A stretch of 27,857 nt of DNA from Hyphochytrium catenoides (Eukaryota; Sar; Hyphochytriomycetes; Hyphochytriales; Hyphochytriaceae): contig FLMG01003935.1 in the NCBI GenBank assembly GCA_900088475.1, forward strand, positions 1 to 27,857, read 5' to 3'. The position numbers were made by a program, and so were the translations under genes. Positions 11,500 through 22,879 of this stretch are shown piece by piece. The notes under the pieces were generated by a model, which saw only the letters and a list, made by a program, of their open reading frames with translations, was not told the DNA's origin and ran no database searches. Every line of letters begins with the position of its first letter. Position 1 is the first letter of the stretch.

Positions 11500-14042
11500 C
11501 TGGCATTGGAATTACAATTTAGCTCCAAGAGAAATGTGCGAGAGCGAAATCAATAAAGCCGCATCAAGCCAGAGAGGCTTGATTTCTGATGCCTAAAACC
11601 ATCCAACCTCCTACCCTCTCACCGTTTGGCCTAACCTTCTAATCCTTAACCGCTTGTTGACTCAAGCAGTAACAATTGATAGCACCGACAACCTAGAACT
11701 ACTCCTCCTAATCGTTCCTTCAAGACTGGGAAAGTATATTACTAATCCCTTGATTTGGGCGTGAAAGGCTTTAGGACCAAACCTTATTACCATGAGTCAT
11801 AATAAGAACAGAGAAAAGGCTCCATGTTGAAAATGGATTCGTTCTTTCAAGGGGGAGGATCGTCCCTCTCCCAGTCCCATAAGTGCCAGCCTCAGTATTG
11901 GGACAGTATTATTTGCTTGTCAGAAGATCTGGCTACACCAGGAAGACGAAGAAGGCAGGTGCGGTTTCAATTTTGGGGCGAAAAGGGCTAGGTCGCAACC
12001 AGCAATGACAACGGGAGTGTGATATAAACGATAGAAAGCTATGGAGGTTTAGAACAAGGAAGATCCCATCTGGCACCTGACTCTTCAGGTCTCTGGAAGG
12101 ACAGCCATTAGCCATTAGTAGAACATGCTTCGTAGGCCTGGCCCGCTTTCGTGGATAAGATTCGGTAGAATGGCTGAATAACACAAGAAGCCTCCTAGTT
12201 GTCCGTTCTTGACCTGCGCATCTCCACATCCTCCCTTATTTTGTACAGATACACACTTTACACACTGTTACAGCGGAGTACGCATATCTCCGAAATCAAG
12301 AGAACAAGCTAATTTGACAAGCTTTGAAGTTCTGCCTTCAAGAACGCAAACATCAACTGAAATATTTCAGTTTCGCTTCAGCATCACAAACAGATACCGG
12401 ACACTTGCACAAGTAGCAAGCAAAGTCAAGTCCATCCTGTTAAAATCTACTTGCCAACGAGTATAAATTCTACCTCTACCGTAACTGAGGCACATGTGTG
12501 ACTAGTACATACTTGTACTTGTTATCTAATCAGCTATTGGAGTAAAGTACTTGTACTTGCTACGGTTTTGCCAATCAGGGGATGATAGCCAAAATAGTTG
12601 TACTGGCATTTCCTATAGGAAAGGTGGACGAAGCTGAGATAGATTGCCTGACAAAGTCGAGGTTGTTTACCATAGATTTATAACAACAGCTATGCAAGTA
12701 ATACACCAGTACTACCAGTAGGTTAGTGGGGCTTTGGAGTCTTACTTGTAGAAGAACAATGCCAAAAAGACGCAGTTGCCTGCGGCGGGGGGGTGGTCCC
12801 GACCGCTGCTACTGCATTGGCATTGAGAGGTGATGGCAAGAGATTGAAGATTGTAAGGCACAGCAGCAGGGCCGCTGCTGGAGCTCATTGCTGGCAGAGA
12901 GTCAAAGATACCAAGCACATCATCGTCATTGAGAGGGCGGGCAGCAGCAGCCCTCCACGCACAGCGGCCGTAGTAGCTGCATTCTTTGGCCATGAGAGTC
13001 TAACAATCTGCAGAGATCTTCTTTCTTTGACTGTAATAAGAGCAAAGAGATGGTAGTTGGGCAACCAGGTTGGTAAGCCAACTTAAGCGGAGGAAGCAGG
13101 ACTACTTAATAACGCGGCGGATGACTGCCTAGAGAATGAGTTAGGACTGTCCGGCAGAGAAGACTGTTTGCAGCAAGGTTGAATCTAACAGTCCTGTCAT
13201 CCTACAAGTAGTGGCCCTCTCTGCCGTGGCACCTTCGTCTTAATGTACACATTTACTCTGTCAGGCGGCATATGGTGTGGTTAGAGCGCGTATAAGGTGC
13301 CGCTATATCGAACACCTCCAGGGGAGGAGGGATCCAAGTCACGAGAGTGCAGTGTACTTCTTGAGGGCACTTTGCGCCGAAGTTTTGAAGATAAAAGAAA
13401 CGAAATACTTAGTAGCATTCACAACAAAGCTATGAACCTGCCGCCGAACGAAGCAGCGACGTCCAGACCCTTCCTGAGTGCTAACCAAGGCCGTGCACAA
13501 TTTTCAGTAGTAGCTAGCAGCACTTTCGCTGCTCTGAGGAGAAGGATAGGCAGTTATTATTGAGATGGAGGAGCAACATTATTTAGGCGGACAGCATCTT
13601 GTGTGCAGACTGTTTCAGACTGAAGTGGTGATTGGTTGCTATTATGGGCAACGGCAGTGCTTACATCTGGTGGAACAACAAAATTAATGAGGCGCGAGGA
13701 CAAAGCGTTGCCGCACAAGTTTTTCTTCCATAGATAGAGTAAAAGACCTCAGTCTGAGGCTATTTCTAAGCCGTTGGAATGACCTTGCTCCCGCTTGACT
13801 GCACCTACTACTAGGGCGCGCCTCGTTTTCTAAGGGTCTAACCCAACGAGTGCTGTGTGAGGTATGAAGATGCAATCCCAACCATCCACTCATCATATTA
13901 TATTGGAGGCAGGCGAGAAGGTCAAAGAATTTATGAAAGAGCTAAGAGGAGTGCACCAGAGGAACGACAGAAGAGAAGGTGACTTGCTACTATGACGCCG
14001 GTCTGTGTATACTGATATCATCCTCATATTAGGTGCTGTGCT
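11500..14042. other. Long region without a convincing gene
   Basis: Short ORFs occur on both strands but none has splice-consistent neighbours or a recognisable family. The stretch contains several copies of the octamer TACTTGTA or its complement (about 12510, 12548, 12743, 13203) and a GC-rich patch near 12780-12970. It could include the missing 5' exons of the VTC-domain gene, whose reading frame is entered by a splice acceptor at 11499 or 11481 and has no ATG. Confidence 0.55.
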
Positions 14043-15017
14043 TCAGCTAGTTCTCATTTTAAAGGCGACCGACCGGCGAACGAAGAAGAACCCATAACCC
14101 CAATCTGCACCGTCATCCAACTTCCCTTCCTGTTTAAAGATTCCTTGTTGAGACTCAAGATGTCCTTTCTTCTCTGAGAGGGTCTTTGACCGAGCGCCTC
14201 TTCGTCTGGCCGCTCCCTCCTGCAGGGCTGCGCTCTGCAGCATCTTCCTAGCCAAAGGAGGGATCTCATTCCCCATCATCTGCCCCCAAAGATGCTCATT
14301 CTTCAGCACCACTGTCTCTCTCTTCTTTCTGTCCATTATTGGGAGGAAGAAGACAGAACTATCTTCTTCTACTTGTAGGAAGCACAGACCTGGATGGTCA
14401 AAACTAGCCGTTATGGACGTTATCTATGCGAAAGTAGAGATGGGGTAAAATGAGGTGAAAGGACGTCCTTCTTCCAAAGACCATAACGCCCTCTTTTCTC
14501 CGCTGCTGATGGGTTCTTCTTTCCTTCTAGCTTGCTTGAAGGAAGCCAACAGATGAGGAGGAGCGCCACCACTTGCCTCTTGTCTAATCACCGCTGTCCA
14601 GGAAAGCAGCTGCTTCTTCTTCGTTGTGACTGGCACCACGGGTTCCAGACCCTCTTGCCGTTCTCTTCTTGCTGCTTGCCGAGCTCCTTTTCAGCGTTGA
14701 TTGAGGAGGAGCTAAGACACAACGCTATTGAGTTTCAGCTGCGCTTTGCTACGTGTTCCATCTCATTCTGCATGACGGAAACAACTGCTTGAAAGCTCTC
14801 TGTTTGTTCAAGTTTGCAGTCTTCTCCTCGGACGGGAAAGCGGGCTTAGGGCCAAGCCTTGAGCCAGAAGCAATGGTACGTCGCTAACACCAATGGTTGA
14901 TGCGGTCAGACATACAATGGATCCTTTCCTTCCCTCTCTGCCGCTGCCGCTGGACAGTTCAGACGTGTAGACGCCTTCTTTCAAACCTTGTGGTCTGGAG
15001 CCGCACATGCACTTCAT
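14043..15017 (-). CDS. Poorly resolved split gene, unidentified basic protein
   Basis: The minus strand has several coding-like segments that look like exons of one gene. An N-terminal piece starts with ATG at 15017 (MKCMCGSRPQGLKEG...) and ends at a gtatgt donor about 100 nt downstream; a phase-consistent 32-nt intron leads to RRTIASGSRLGPKPAFPSEE. A Lys/Arg-rich segment lies around 14424-14700. The last open frame runs from 14336 to the TGA at 14043 and reads NEHLWGQMMGNEIPPLARKM near its start. I could not find a single set of joins that keeps frame through 14400-14800, where two or three frames are all open. No family is recognised. It would be head-to-head with MORN1. It could also be two small genes or partly non-coding. 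Confidence 0.35.
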
Positions 15018-15020
15018 TCC

Positions 15021-17733
15021 ATGGTCACCAGGCTGTTCTCATCTCTCTCTTCTTTGTCCTCCATCCTCACTTCTCTCCCGCTGCGTCTGCAGAGTTACCA
15101 AGGAGAGGTGTTGGCTGGGTTACGACATGGTGGGAGTTCAGCTTCTCCTCTTCAGTCTTGTTGATCTCCTTCCTGCTCTTTTAAAAAATCTTCCCACTGG
15201 CCTCTCTCATGGCCTACATTCAGCCACGACTATGGTCATTTGTCTGGCTCGCGGCGTGGGTGCCCTTGGCCGTCTTACCGTCTAACAGTACAAGTAGGCT
15301 CAAAGGATCCTTGTTCTCTTAGTGCTATCTGTGGTTCTGTCTATTCTGCCTGTCCCTGGAAGATTCTTTCAGAATACTCAGTTCATTGTCAGTTATCACC
15401 ATTATCTTACCCACACCTTGCCATCTCCAACTTCAGGGAAAGGAACGTATACCTTCCCTCGAGACACCTTTCGTTATGAGGGAGAATGGGCTCATGGAAG
15501 GATGCACGGTGAGCTCTGGGCCCTTCACTAGACTGCTCCTGTCTGGCTACTTTCCGCCCATGCCATCCTGACTTGAGCTCCCTCTTGCTCAAGTTGAAGC
15601 TACATTTCAGCTGTCTTCTGAAGCAAGGCTTTTGCCTTGGAGGGCAGTCCCTGCGCACATTCCTACTGTCTTCTTCTCGTGCCCCTCTGGCTTTGTCTCT
15701 TTGACCTTGTTTGCGGGCATATTTGACCTTGTCCTGAGGTTGGCACTATAGGGCATGGAACACTCTCTCTCATTGATGGGAGCATTGTCAAAGGGGAATT
15801 CAAAGGTGGAGAAATAGAGGGACAGGGAGAGAGAAGATGGCCCGATGGTCGACTTTATATTGGGAGCTTCGTCCGAGGCGAATGTCACGGTCATGGGACG
15901 CTTCAGCATCCCAAAGGGTGGAAGTATGAGGGAGAATGGGCCGATAACCGGTGGCATGGTAAGGACCTATAACCGCTTCTCACTTCAGTCAATAGTACAT
16001 ACCTTCTGTATTAGTGCTATAACCCTTCATTTGTTGTGGGGCGAGGTGGTCAGCTCCTGGCAATATCTCAAGACTACCCTTGGCAGCAGCTCCTCCTTTC
16101 TGAAGACTGATACTGATTTGATGGGCCTGACGTCGGTGTTTGAAAGACTTCCAGAACTATGCTGCGTTAATCCTCCACTAAAAATTGGCGCTATGCGTAG
16201 GTAAAGGAAAGCTGAGCTACGCTGACGGCTCTGGATATGAAGGCGAGTTCTCTTTTCATAGGATCCACGGTGAAGGCACTATGCGGTACAAGGATGGCGC
16301 CGTATATAAAGGTTGTTCATATGCCCAGAAGCAGTGGGCAGTTAGTATTCGAAGGAAAGGGCTTCAAATATGTAGAGCGGGAAGCCAACTTACACAGTGG
16401 CGGAGGATGGGGGTCGGAAAGAGAACAAGGGACGACTTGACAGACGAAGCAGCGTGGGCTGAATGGGTGGTATGGTATGGACGGCAATGGTAGAAAGAGA
16501 CGGGTCAGTTGGTATAAGTCGGCCCTGAGTGGTATGTCTATGTGGCTCAATTCAGCTTGTCCTTTGCTAGGCTATTGGGATAAAGGCCAACACAATGGTC
16601 CTGGAGAGTGGAGCTCGCCTAGCGGGGATTTTTATAGAGGTAAGGTGTAGTCTGTTGAAGCACCAGCAACGAGGGAGTTAGTGTGCCCAGAGAGGCGAAT
16701 GTTACTTACCATTATATGCCATGGCTACTTAGGAGATTGGAAGCATGGGAGGAGACAAGGAACTGGCTTGGGCTTTCATCAGGCAACTGGACTCACCTAC
16801 AACGGCTCCTGGGCTGATGATAGACCCCAAGGTAGTGCCTGAAACAATTATGCGGCACCAGTTGAGCTATTTATTTACTTCTTCGCTTTGTCTGCTTCGC
16901 TCGCTCAAGTTGCGAAGAGCGCACTCACTAACGCCAGTCTCATCCGTTACAAGGTGTCCCAAACAGGCTGCGATGTTCCTTCACAACCAGGAGTGGAGAG
17001 AAAGAAAGAGGAAAAGACGTGCAGGAAGAATTGCCTACCTTTTATCCAGGAGAGGCATTGGGTCCTATTAAGATCGACTTGCTTTTCGTAAGGAAGACCG
17101 CCATGTCGTACTCCCTCAAGTTGTTACCATTCATATCTTGCCTCCGCTGTTTCTCTTGGCATCCGCTATAACTCTCACCCTTATTTTGCTCTATCTGTGC
17201 TTCTTCCTCTCAATCTCTCATAATAGGTAACTAAAGAGGCTCACAAGGAGGAGCAGAAGGAAATATCAGGGGAAAGTGGACGGAGAGTCAAACTAACTTT
17301 GGACTGTCTTTCTGTTGAGTCCGCCACCGATAAGAAAAGGAGAAAATCAAAAGGCAACAATACACCTGTGCCGCCGGTGGACTCTGCACCCATCAATGCT
17401 GGACTAGAATTCTCTATCGCCCGCGAAGCTGAGGCGCCAATTGTTCATTCTCAGCCCGCAGAGGTCACCCCATCAACGCAGGAAGCAGTGCCAAAGAGCC
17501 AAGCAGATTCCTCGACCCCTAAAATACGAGACCTAGAACTTACCCTGACTGACGGGAAAGGTGTCACGCCCGCGGTAGTACTTGAAAGCTCTCTTGTGCC
17601 TGGGCTCTACCTGTTAAGGTTGCAGGATGTGTCTCCGCCCTTGTATAACGAGAAGCCGCTCGCAGAATCCAAGTTACTCTTCAAGGTCATAGCCCCAGAA
17701 GAAAAAGAGAAAGAGAAGCCATCTAAAAAGTAA
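15021..17733 (+). CDS. MORN1: MORN1 orthologue (MORN-repeat protein)
   Basis: Exons: a start region ending at 15023, then 15093-15129, 15437-15508, 15752-15958, 16201-16311, an unresolved part ending at 16531, 16571-16639, 16733-16831, 16954-17087 and 17227-17733 (stop TAA). Outside 16312-16531 all joins are GT-AG and phase-consistent. About eight MORN repeats are visible, for example FRYEGEWAHGRMHG, GKWKYEGEWADNRWHG-type units (KYEGEWADNRWHG), GYEGEFSFHRIHGEG, DGAVYKG, GPGEWSSPSGDFYRGDW and YNGSWADDRPQ. The C-terminal domain resembles MORN1 beyond the repeats: GPIKIDLLF...GESGRR, and near the end GLYLLRLQDVSPPLY...LLFKVIA. MORN proteins act as membrane- or cytoskeleton-associated scaffolds; the precise role here is not known. 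The initiator is uncertain: the ATG at 15021 sits directly before a donor, and an earlier start near 14874 is possible. Between 16312 and 16350 the frame changes without a clear intron. Confidence 0.88.
16532..16570 (+). other. 39-nt intron in MORN1
   Basis: It starts gtatgt and ends cctttgctag. Removing it joins SALSG to YWDKGQHNGPG in frame, inside a MORN repeat. It is among the shortest introns seen in the window. Confidence 0.75.
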
Positions 17734-18066
17734 ATGGACAATTTATTCAGACTGAAGCTTTGTGTCCTGAAGCATGCCGATACAAGCAGTTGAGATAGCA
17801 CTGGCAAAGACAAGCCAGTGACATCAAGTAAGAGATACAGAAGTAACGGTTAGGGTAGAAGAAAGAAAAAGACATCCAGAAGATACAACAAACAGGCAGA
17901 TACAGATGCAAGGAAAGAGCAGAGCCACTTTTCAACGAAATGGTTGAGACACAAGCCACTAACGTAGGTCTAGCCACAGGTATCTCATAAATAAGAGAAA
18001 GAGACGGGCCGTATTTACACGAGAGGTAATGGAGAAGAAATAAATAAATAAGGTCCTCAAAGAACT
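17734..18066. other. Convergent intergenic region between MORN1 and the helical-repeat gene
   Basis: No exon is seen. An AATAAATAAATAA run at about 18039-18051 could serve as a poly(A) signal for MORN1, though it is about 300 nt after the stop codon. Confidence 0.5.
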
Positions 18067-20990
18067 CTATGCAAAGTCAAGGAGAGTGTCAAACAACTGC
18101 TCCGAAAGCATCTTTATGACTGGATCCCAATGGCTCCTGTTTTCCACGAGAAGACGGCGGAGTGTACTAAAGAGCTCTTGTACCGGCACAATGAATGCCG
18201 ATAGGATGAGCGGCTTGCTAAGCATTTGTAGGGCTTCGTATGCCACCTATTGTGCAACAACCGTCTTTTTAGATCCCGCTTCGTTAAATACTATTTCGAC
18301 AAAAGCCACAGCCAAGTACTGGGGATTCAAATATCAACGGGAAGGTTTAGAAGTTCTAATGCAGGTATTCAAAGAGAGGGTTATATAGCGGAGAATTCCT
18401 GACAAGAGAACAAGACGGAAACGAAGAGTGAGAGAGCAAATCTTTCATGTGTCTGGCTGAAGTAAGGGTATTAAGGAAAGCTAATGGACAAGGAATAGGA
18501 CGGAGACCGCAGTAAACGGTGGAGGTATAACGTCTGGGAAGCTCTGTTTCTGATTACCTTAAGATGTGGGCTAGTAACCAGCCCAACAATCTTTCTTAGA
18601 AGACTGCAAAGAACCCTTTTGCAGGGTAAAGGAGAGCGCTTGCGGAGAAGCAGGTGCAGAGCCTCATCTGAAAGCTTAATGAAGAAAACCTGCCAATTAA
18701 CAAGCATGAGCTCCCAGGAACCACTAACAGCACACAAACAAATCGACAGGGAGGTCCTTACCATTTGGTCGGAACCACACAGCGGCCGGCATCTCCGTAT
18801 CTTATCAATTAACACCTCTGCCCTGCTAGGAAACATCTCCAGGAAAGAGATAACAGTCTCGCCCAAGAAGCTATCCGCAGAACCTCGCAATAGATAATCC
18901 AGTGAGCGAACCATATCGTCCAACTCAAGCTCGGTCAATGTAGTGTCCGCGTGACAGAAAATATCCTCACTACACACGGGAGAACATTAGATTAGGGGAC
19001 CCAAATACGACTTAAGTATGTCAGCTTGTGGCCACAATAAGCTACAAGAAAGGCAATGAAGAGATCCCAAAACTGCGTGCTCAGATTTGTTCTTACCTAA
19101 CAGCTATCAGCGCCAGGAACTTAAGAATAAAGGCGAATAGCTCAATTAGGCAGGCGGCACTGGAGATCGGCTTCTTCACCTGCCCCTGAACCGCACTCGT
19201 AGGATTCACCAGCTCTCCTCTTATCTTAGCAAAGTGTTCGGCGGAAGACATAGCAAGGGCTTTGGGGAACACTGGGCGGAGAGACGGACAGTTCTGATAG
19301 ATCGCACAGAGGACCACTAAGCGTGGACTGACCGTCCGGTCGTCCTCATAGCGTATCTCGTCGATCAACTGCATGATAAGGTGGGACAAAAAATGAAGAG
19401 AGTAAGCCGAGGGCTTTCTTGAGTGCACGCTACCGATGACGAGATATAAACAGACTCTTTTGAGTAGGTACTACGAATCCAGGCAGGCGAATATACAGAA
19501 GCACTCTCAACTAAAATGTCAGGAGGAAAGACTTTGATTGCGATTGTGGAGTAGGGCCTTCCCTAAGACGTCCACACACCTCATAGCAAAGCTCGGCGTT
19601 GAGGATGCGCTGGGCTATTTCACTCGGGGCAGCTGTACGAAGGGGGAGCGGCTGCCCTGTCTTCCTCACTTTCTCCTCGACGATCACTCGCAGGCCTTGC
19701 TGTAGAAGATCTCGGTCTAGGTCTTCCGGTTCCTCGTCTATCAGAGAGTCATGAGGATTGTCAGAATAATTATCCGGAGAAACACCTAGTTGGCAGTGAG
19801 ACAATATCAAGAGATAAAATAGGTAACCTCGGGTACAAAAAGCCGCTTACCGCTGGAGCTTGCCGAGAACATGGCCTTGGTATCCTCCGCGAGGGGATTG
19901 TCTCCAGCCAAATAGCTAGCCAGCACTTCAGCAGTTTGTTCAGCCGTCATTCTCAGGCTATCGTGATGCCGATTGTAGGGTCTTCTCGAACGGCTCCTCT
20001 TTCCAGCCTTCTTCACGGTGGGTATCAGGACATTTTCCGCTTTGGCACTGCGTCCGAAAACAGACTCGAAGACAGTGGGAAGTGGAGGAGAGCGAGAGAA
20101 CTGGTCACTGGAGGATGGGACATCACTGGCCTGGCGACTGCAATAAAAGAGAAAAGGTCAGTGAGCTGCTGGCTCAACTACAAAAGGGAGTCGAAGCCCT
20201 ACCTATCCGACCCATTGGACCCAATGCCAAGCGGTGCGGTACTCGTCGTCACTGGAATAATCTCAATGCAGTTAATTCGCTTCTTCTTGGGCTTGATGAC
20301 ACCTGGTAAGGTAGAACAATAAGATCAAGTTTATAGGTAGAAGTCGCCGTCCACAACCTACGGTTACCTTCTCTCTCTTTTCTGTCAGCTGCAAGCTCAG
20401 AATGGACTACTTTCTGAGTGTTCTTGGAATGATCGCGGAGCTTTTTCATCTTCCTCAGAGACTTCAACTTCAAAAGGTCCACATCATCATCCTGATGGGT
20501 CGGACTAGCCGGTCTTCCAAGACCGAAGGACCCCAGGGGCTTGCAGATGCGAATTGGAGAAGAATCGACAGCCATCTGGGGAAACAGCGTGTCAACGGCA
20601 CCGCATCTAATCAAATGGCTAGCTAGGGCGTTACCTTCAGCAAAACTAGTCTCTCTACCTATCGCTAGCGTTGACAGAGCCCGACCTAACATGAGACTGA
20701 TCAGACGCCGTCCATAACGATGCTCAAACAAAGACCCTATGTTGGAAAGGCATCAACCTCACCGTATAACCTCCTTGCAGAGTACTCTTGGCGCGCAATA
20801 AACTCTTCCGGACACAATTGCGCCTTTCGGGCGATTTGCCTGTGTTCGCAATAAGCTTCAGCTTTTCGCTGCTGGAGAATCTCGGCTTTTGATTGTGAAT
20901 ACGCGTTTGCGCGATTTCGAGACGGTGCCGCGAAAAAGTCTCTTCTGCTTTTCTGTGTTTCTTGACTTCAAATTTGTTGTGTGCAAGCTT
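18067..20990 (-). CDS. Large helical-repeat (ARM/HEAT-like) protein with coiled-coil N-terminus, unidentified
   Basis: Phase-consistent exons on the minus strand: one ending at 20763, then 20736-20368, 20302-20203, 20137-19851, 19785-19580, 19368-19097, 18969-18762, 18689-18558, a 27-nt exon 18318-18292, and 18246-18067 (stop TAG). From 20736 on this gives about 590 residues. The N-terminal exon is rich in Glu, Arg and Gln (AEILQQRKAEAYCEHRQIAR), typical of coiled coil. The middle is low-complexity and basic (KAGKRSRSRRPYNRHHDS). The C-terminal half is a run of hydrophobic helices (SPRLVVLCAIYQNCPSLRP, SLDYLLRGSADSFLGETVI, LQMLSKPLILSAFIVPVQEL) that look like an alpha-helical repeat solenoid. 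I recognise no family. No ATG lies in the first exon, so a 5' exon is missing, and the frame may shift at an A-run near 20887-20890. A ciliary role is suggested only by neighbouring genes. Confidence 0.7.
18292..18318 (-). other. 27-nt microexon of the helical-repeat gene
   Basis: Nine codons (YLAVAFVEI) are bounded by a pyrimidine-rich acceptor (ccccag) and a gtattt donor, phase 0 at both ends. Reading through instead meets a TGA upstream and a TAG downstream, so splicing on both sides is the simplest explanation. Confidence 0.55.
20737..20762 (-). other. 26-nt intron
   Basis: On the minus strand it reads gtgagg ... ccaacatag. Without removal the frame meets a TAG at once; with removal ARRLYG joins SLFEHRYGRRL in frame. 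This is very short for a spliceosomal intron. Confidence 0.65.
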
Positions 20991-22879
20991 AAGTTTGGGT
21001 GTCGTCAGAGTGGCGTATTACTACTAGGGTTCTCCCGTGCCCTTGGACCTTTTTCGGTGAAAAGAGGAGACAGCCCGTATTATTACTGACACCTTTTCGG
21101 GCTATGTCAGAGTGATGTAGTAGTATTTGGCTGTTAAAGACAGACTATACGTACATGTGAACAGCCCCGTATGCCAAGGTTAGAAAACGGCCCGTTCTTC
21201 CTGTCTCATCAAGGTTACAGGCAGTTGACATTTTGTGACAGGAAGAAGATGGAGGAAGACAAGAGGAACGAAGCTCTGTACTGACACTTCTGACAACGGC
21301 CAAACGCCAAAGGAGGAAAAGGAATCAATTGAAACGAAACATTAAAGTGAAGTTTATTTTTAGCCGGAGCTGCAGTCGTGGAAGAAACATACATCTTGAA
21401 ACCAACATTACGAAAGTACTTCGATTTTTAAGAGATTACCTTATCTCCCATATTTGACTGCTTTATTTACTATCTGTAAAGTTTGAAAGGTCAAAGATGG
21501 AGGTCCACACCAGATTCCTGTTGCATCTTCACGCCACTTTGTGCCCCTCTCATTTCGTTCTACAACTACTAGAAGGTACTTGTAGAACTTTCTCTAGGAC
21601 TCTCATCAAGAGAGGAAGAAAACCCATCAAACCTTACAACCACAATCCCAACTATCACCCGCTTTTCTGGCAGAACTTGTAAATAAAGGGGTCGTAGGAA
21701 CTACTAGGAAACTAATAAGGCCCTAATAAAGGCTTACTTTATAGTGCAAACACAACCAAAAGAATCTTCCAGTGAATCTGGAAGAGCTCTGACTGGTCTC
21801 TATGTAAATTGACGCCTATTATTGACAAATCACATAAGACTGTCTTCCCGCACTAGAATACAGGAGCTAATAATAGAACTAATGCAGGTTCCGCTGGTAC
21901 GAATTCGGAAGTACACTGTAAATGACAGCTCTGGGCTTTGATTTGTCTCTGATCTGGTGTCAGCAAGGCAGTTAAAGACCTTTGGCCTAGCTTTTGGTCA
22001 TCTCCTTATTGAAGAAAGTGCAGATCTGTCGTCGCGGCAGGTGACTGGGATCTTTCCCTTATTGGATTCTCTTGATGAGCTCTTGTGCAGGTTTGTTCCA
22101 ACTGACGCTTCCTAGTTTTATGCACCATAGAACTACAGATCTTTGGGAAGGATACCAGGACAGCTCGTGCGACCACGACGAATATCTGAGGAAGTTCTTC
22201 CTAGGAGAGCAAGAAAAGCCATGCAGAGGGACCGTGCGCATCAGGGTTTATGAGCGGTCCGCCTGCCGCCTGTCTGTCCACACTACTGTTAGACTGCGAC
22301 GAGTGTAGCGTAGATCCTACGTCTCTTCTATTGTCAAACTCTCTTCCCTCACTTTATCTTCATCGTAACCTGTTCATTCAGCCGTGAGCTTATAAATAAT
22401 AACATTGCGTCACTGTTTGACCACCAGAAGCAGTGAGAGTAAGCAGCCCGAGACAAGCCATTTGCTTTCATGTGCTATTTCGCCTTACTCTTGCTCCAAG
22501 ATTTGCTCTTTTTTTCACTAACATCAGCATAGTTGCTCTCCGCTTTCTCCTGCGGTGCGGTGGTGGGGTCGAAGAAAGCGAGTTAGAAAGATCATAAACG
22601 GCTTGGAGATAGCCAACGCAAAAGATAGTAGGCATACAGAAGTGTTGCTCAAGTGCTTGTATCACATATATAGATGGAGCAGCGGCAGTCAAGAAGAGCC
22701 ATCTCAGCCAGCTGAAAATGTGGCGAGCGAGCAAGGTAAAGGACAGGGAGGTTGTGGATCGTCCACCTGGACGGTGTTGATGGGGAAAGGAACACTGATG
22801 GGAGTAGAGAGCGGCCGAAATCCAATAGATAAATACGAGGAAGATCGAGATCTCTAGACAGAGACGGAGTATGGTTGAC
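20991..22879. other. Mostly unassigned region; possible weak plus-strand exons
   Basis: No gene is firmly supported. On the + strand the segment ending at about 22040 (FGLAFGHLLIEESADLSSRQ before gtgact) and an open frame at about 22555-22730 ending at a gtaaag donor look mildly coding, but I cannot connect them. It should also contain the promoter and first exon of the helical-repeat gene on the minus strand. The octamer TACTTGTA occurs at 21577. Confidence 0.45.

Noticed and set aside
11933-12229. Minus-strand 98-codon open frame
   Set aside because: No recognisable motif, no splice-consistent neighbours, and it sits in a region where all frames are similarly open by chance.
12780-13000. 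GC-rich patch with frames open on both strands
   Set aside because: Balanced open frames on both strands reflect composition; no start, splice or domain evidence.
18246-18318. In-frame TGA and TAG as evidence for reassigned stop codons
   Set aside because: Standard splicing removes both, and the docking, MORN1, VTC and RRM/R3H genes end at TAG, TAA, TGA and TAG with no internal stops in their supported exons.
18324-18400. Minus-strand frame GILRYITLSLNTCIRTSKPS as an extra exon of the helical-repeat gene
   Set aside because: It ends at an in-frame TGA and lacks a usable donor; skipping it joins flanking exons in phase. It could be an alternative last exon.
21497-21682. Plus-strand 61-codon ORF starting with ATG and rich in Asn/Pro/His near its end
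   Set aside because: Isolated, short and without a recognisable family; it contains one copy of the recurrent octamer, which suggests non-coding DNA.
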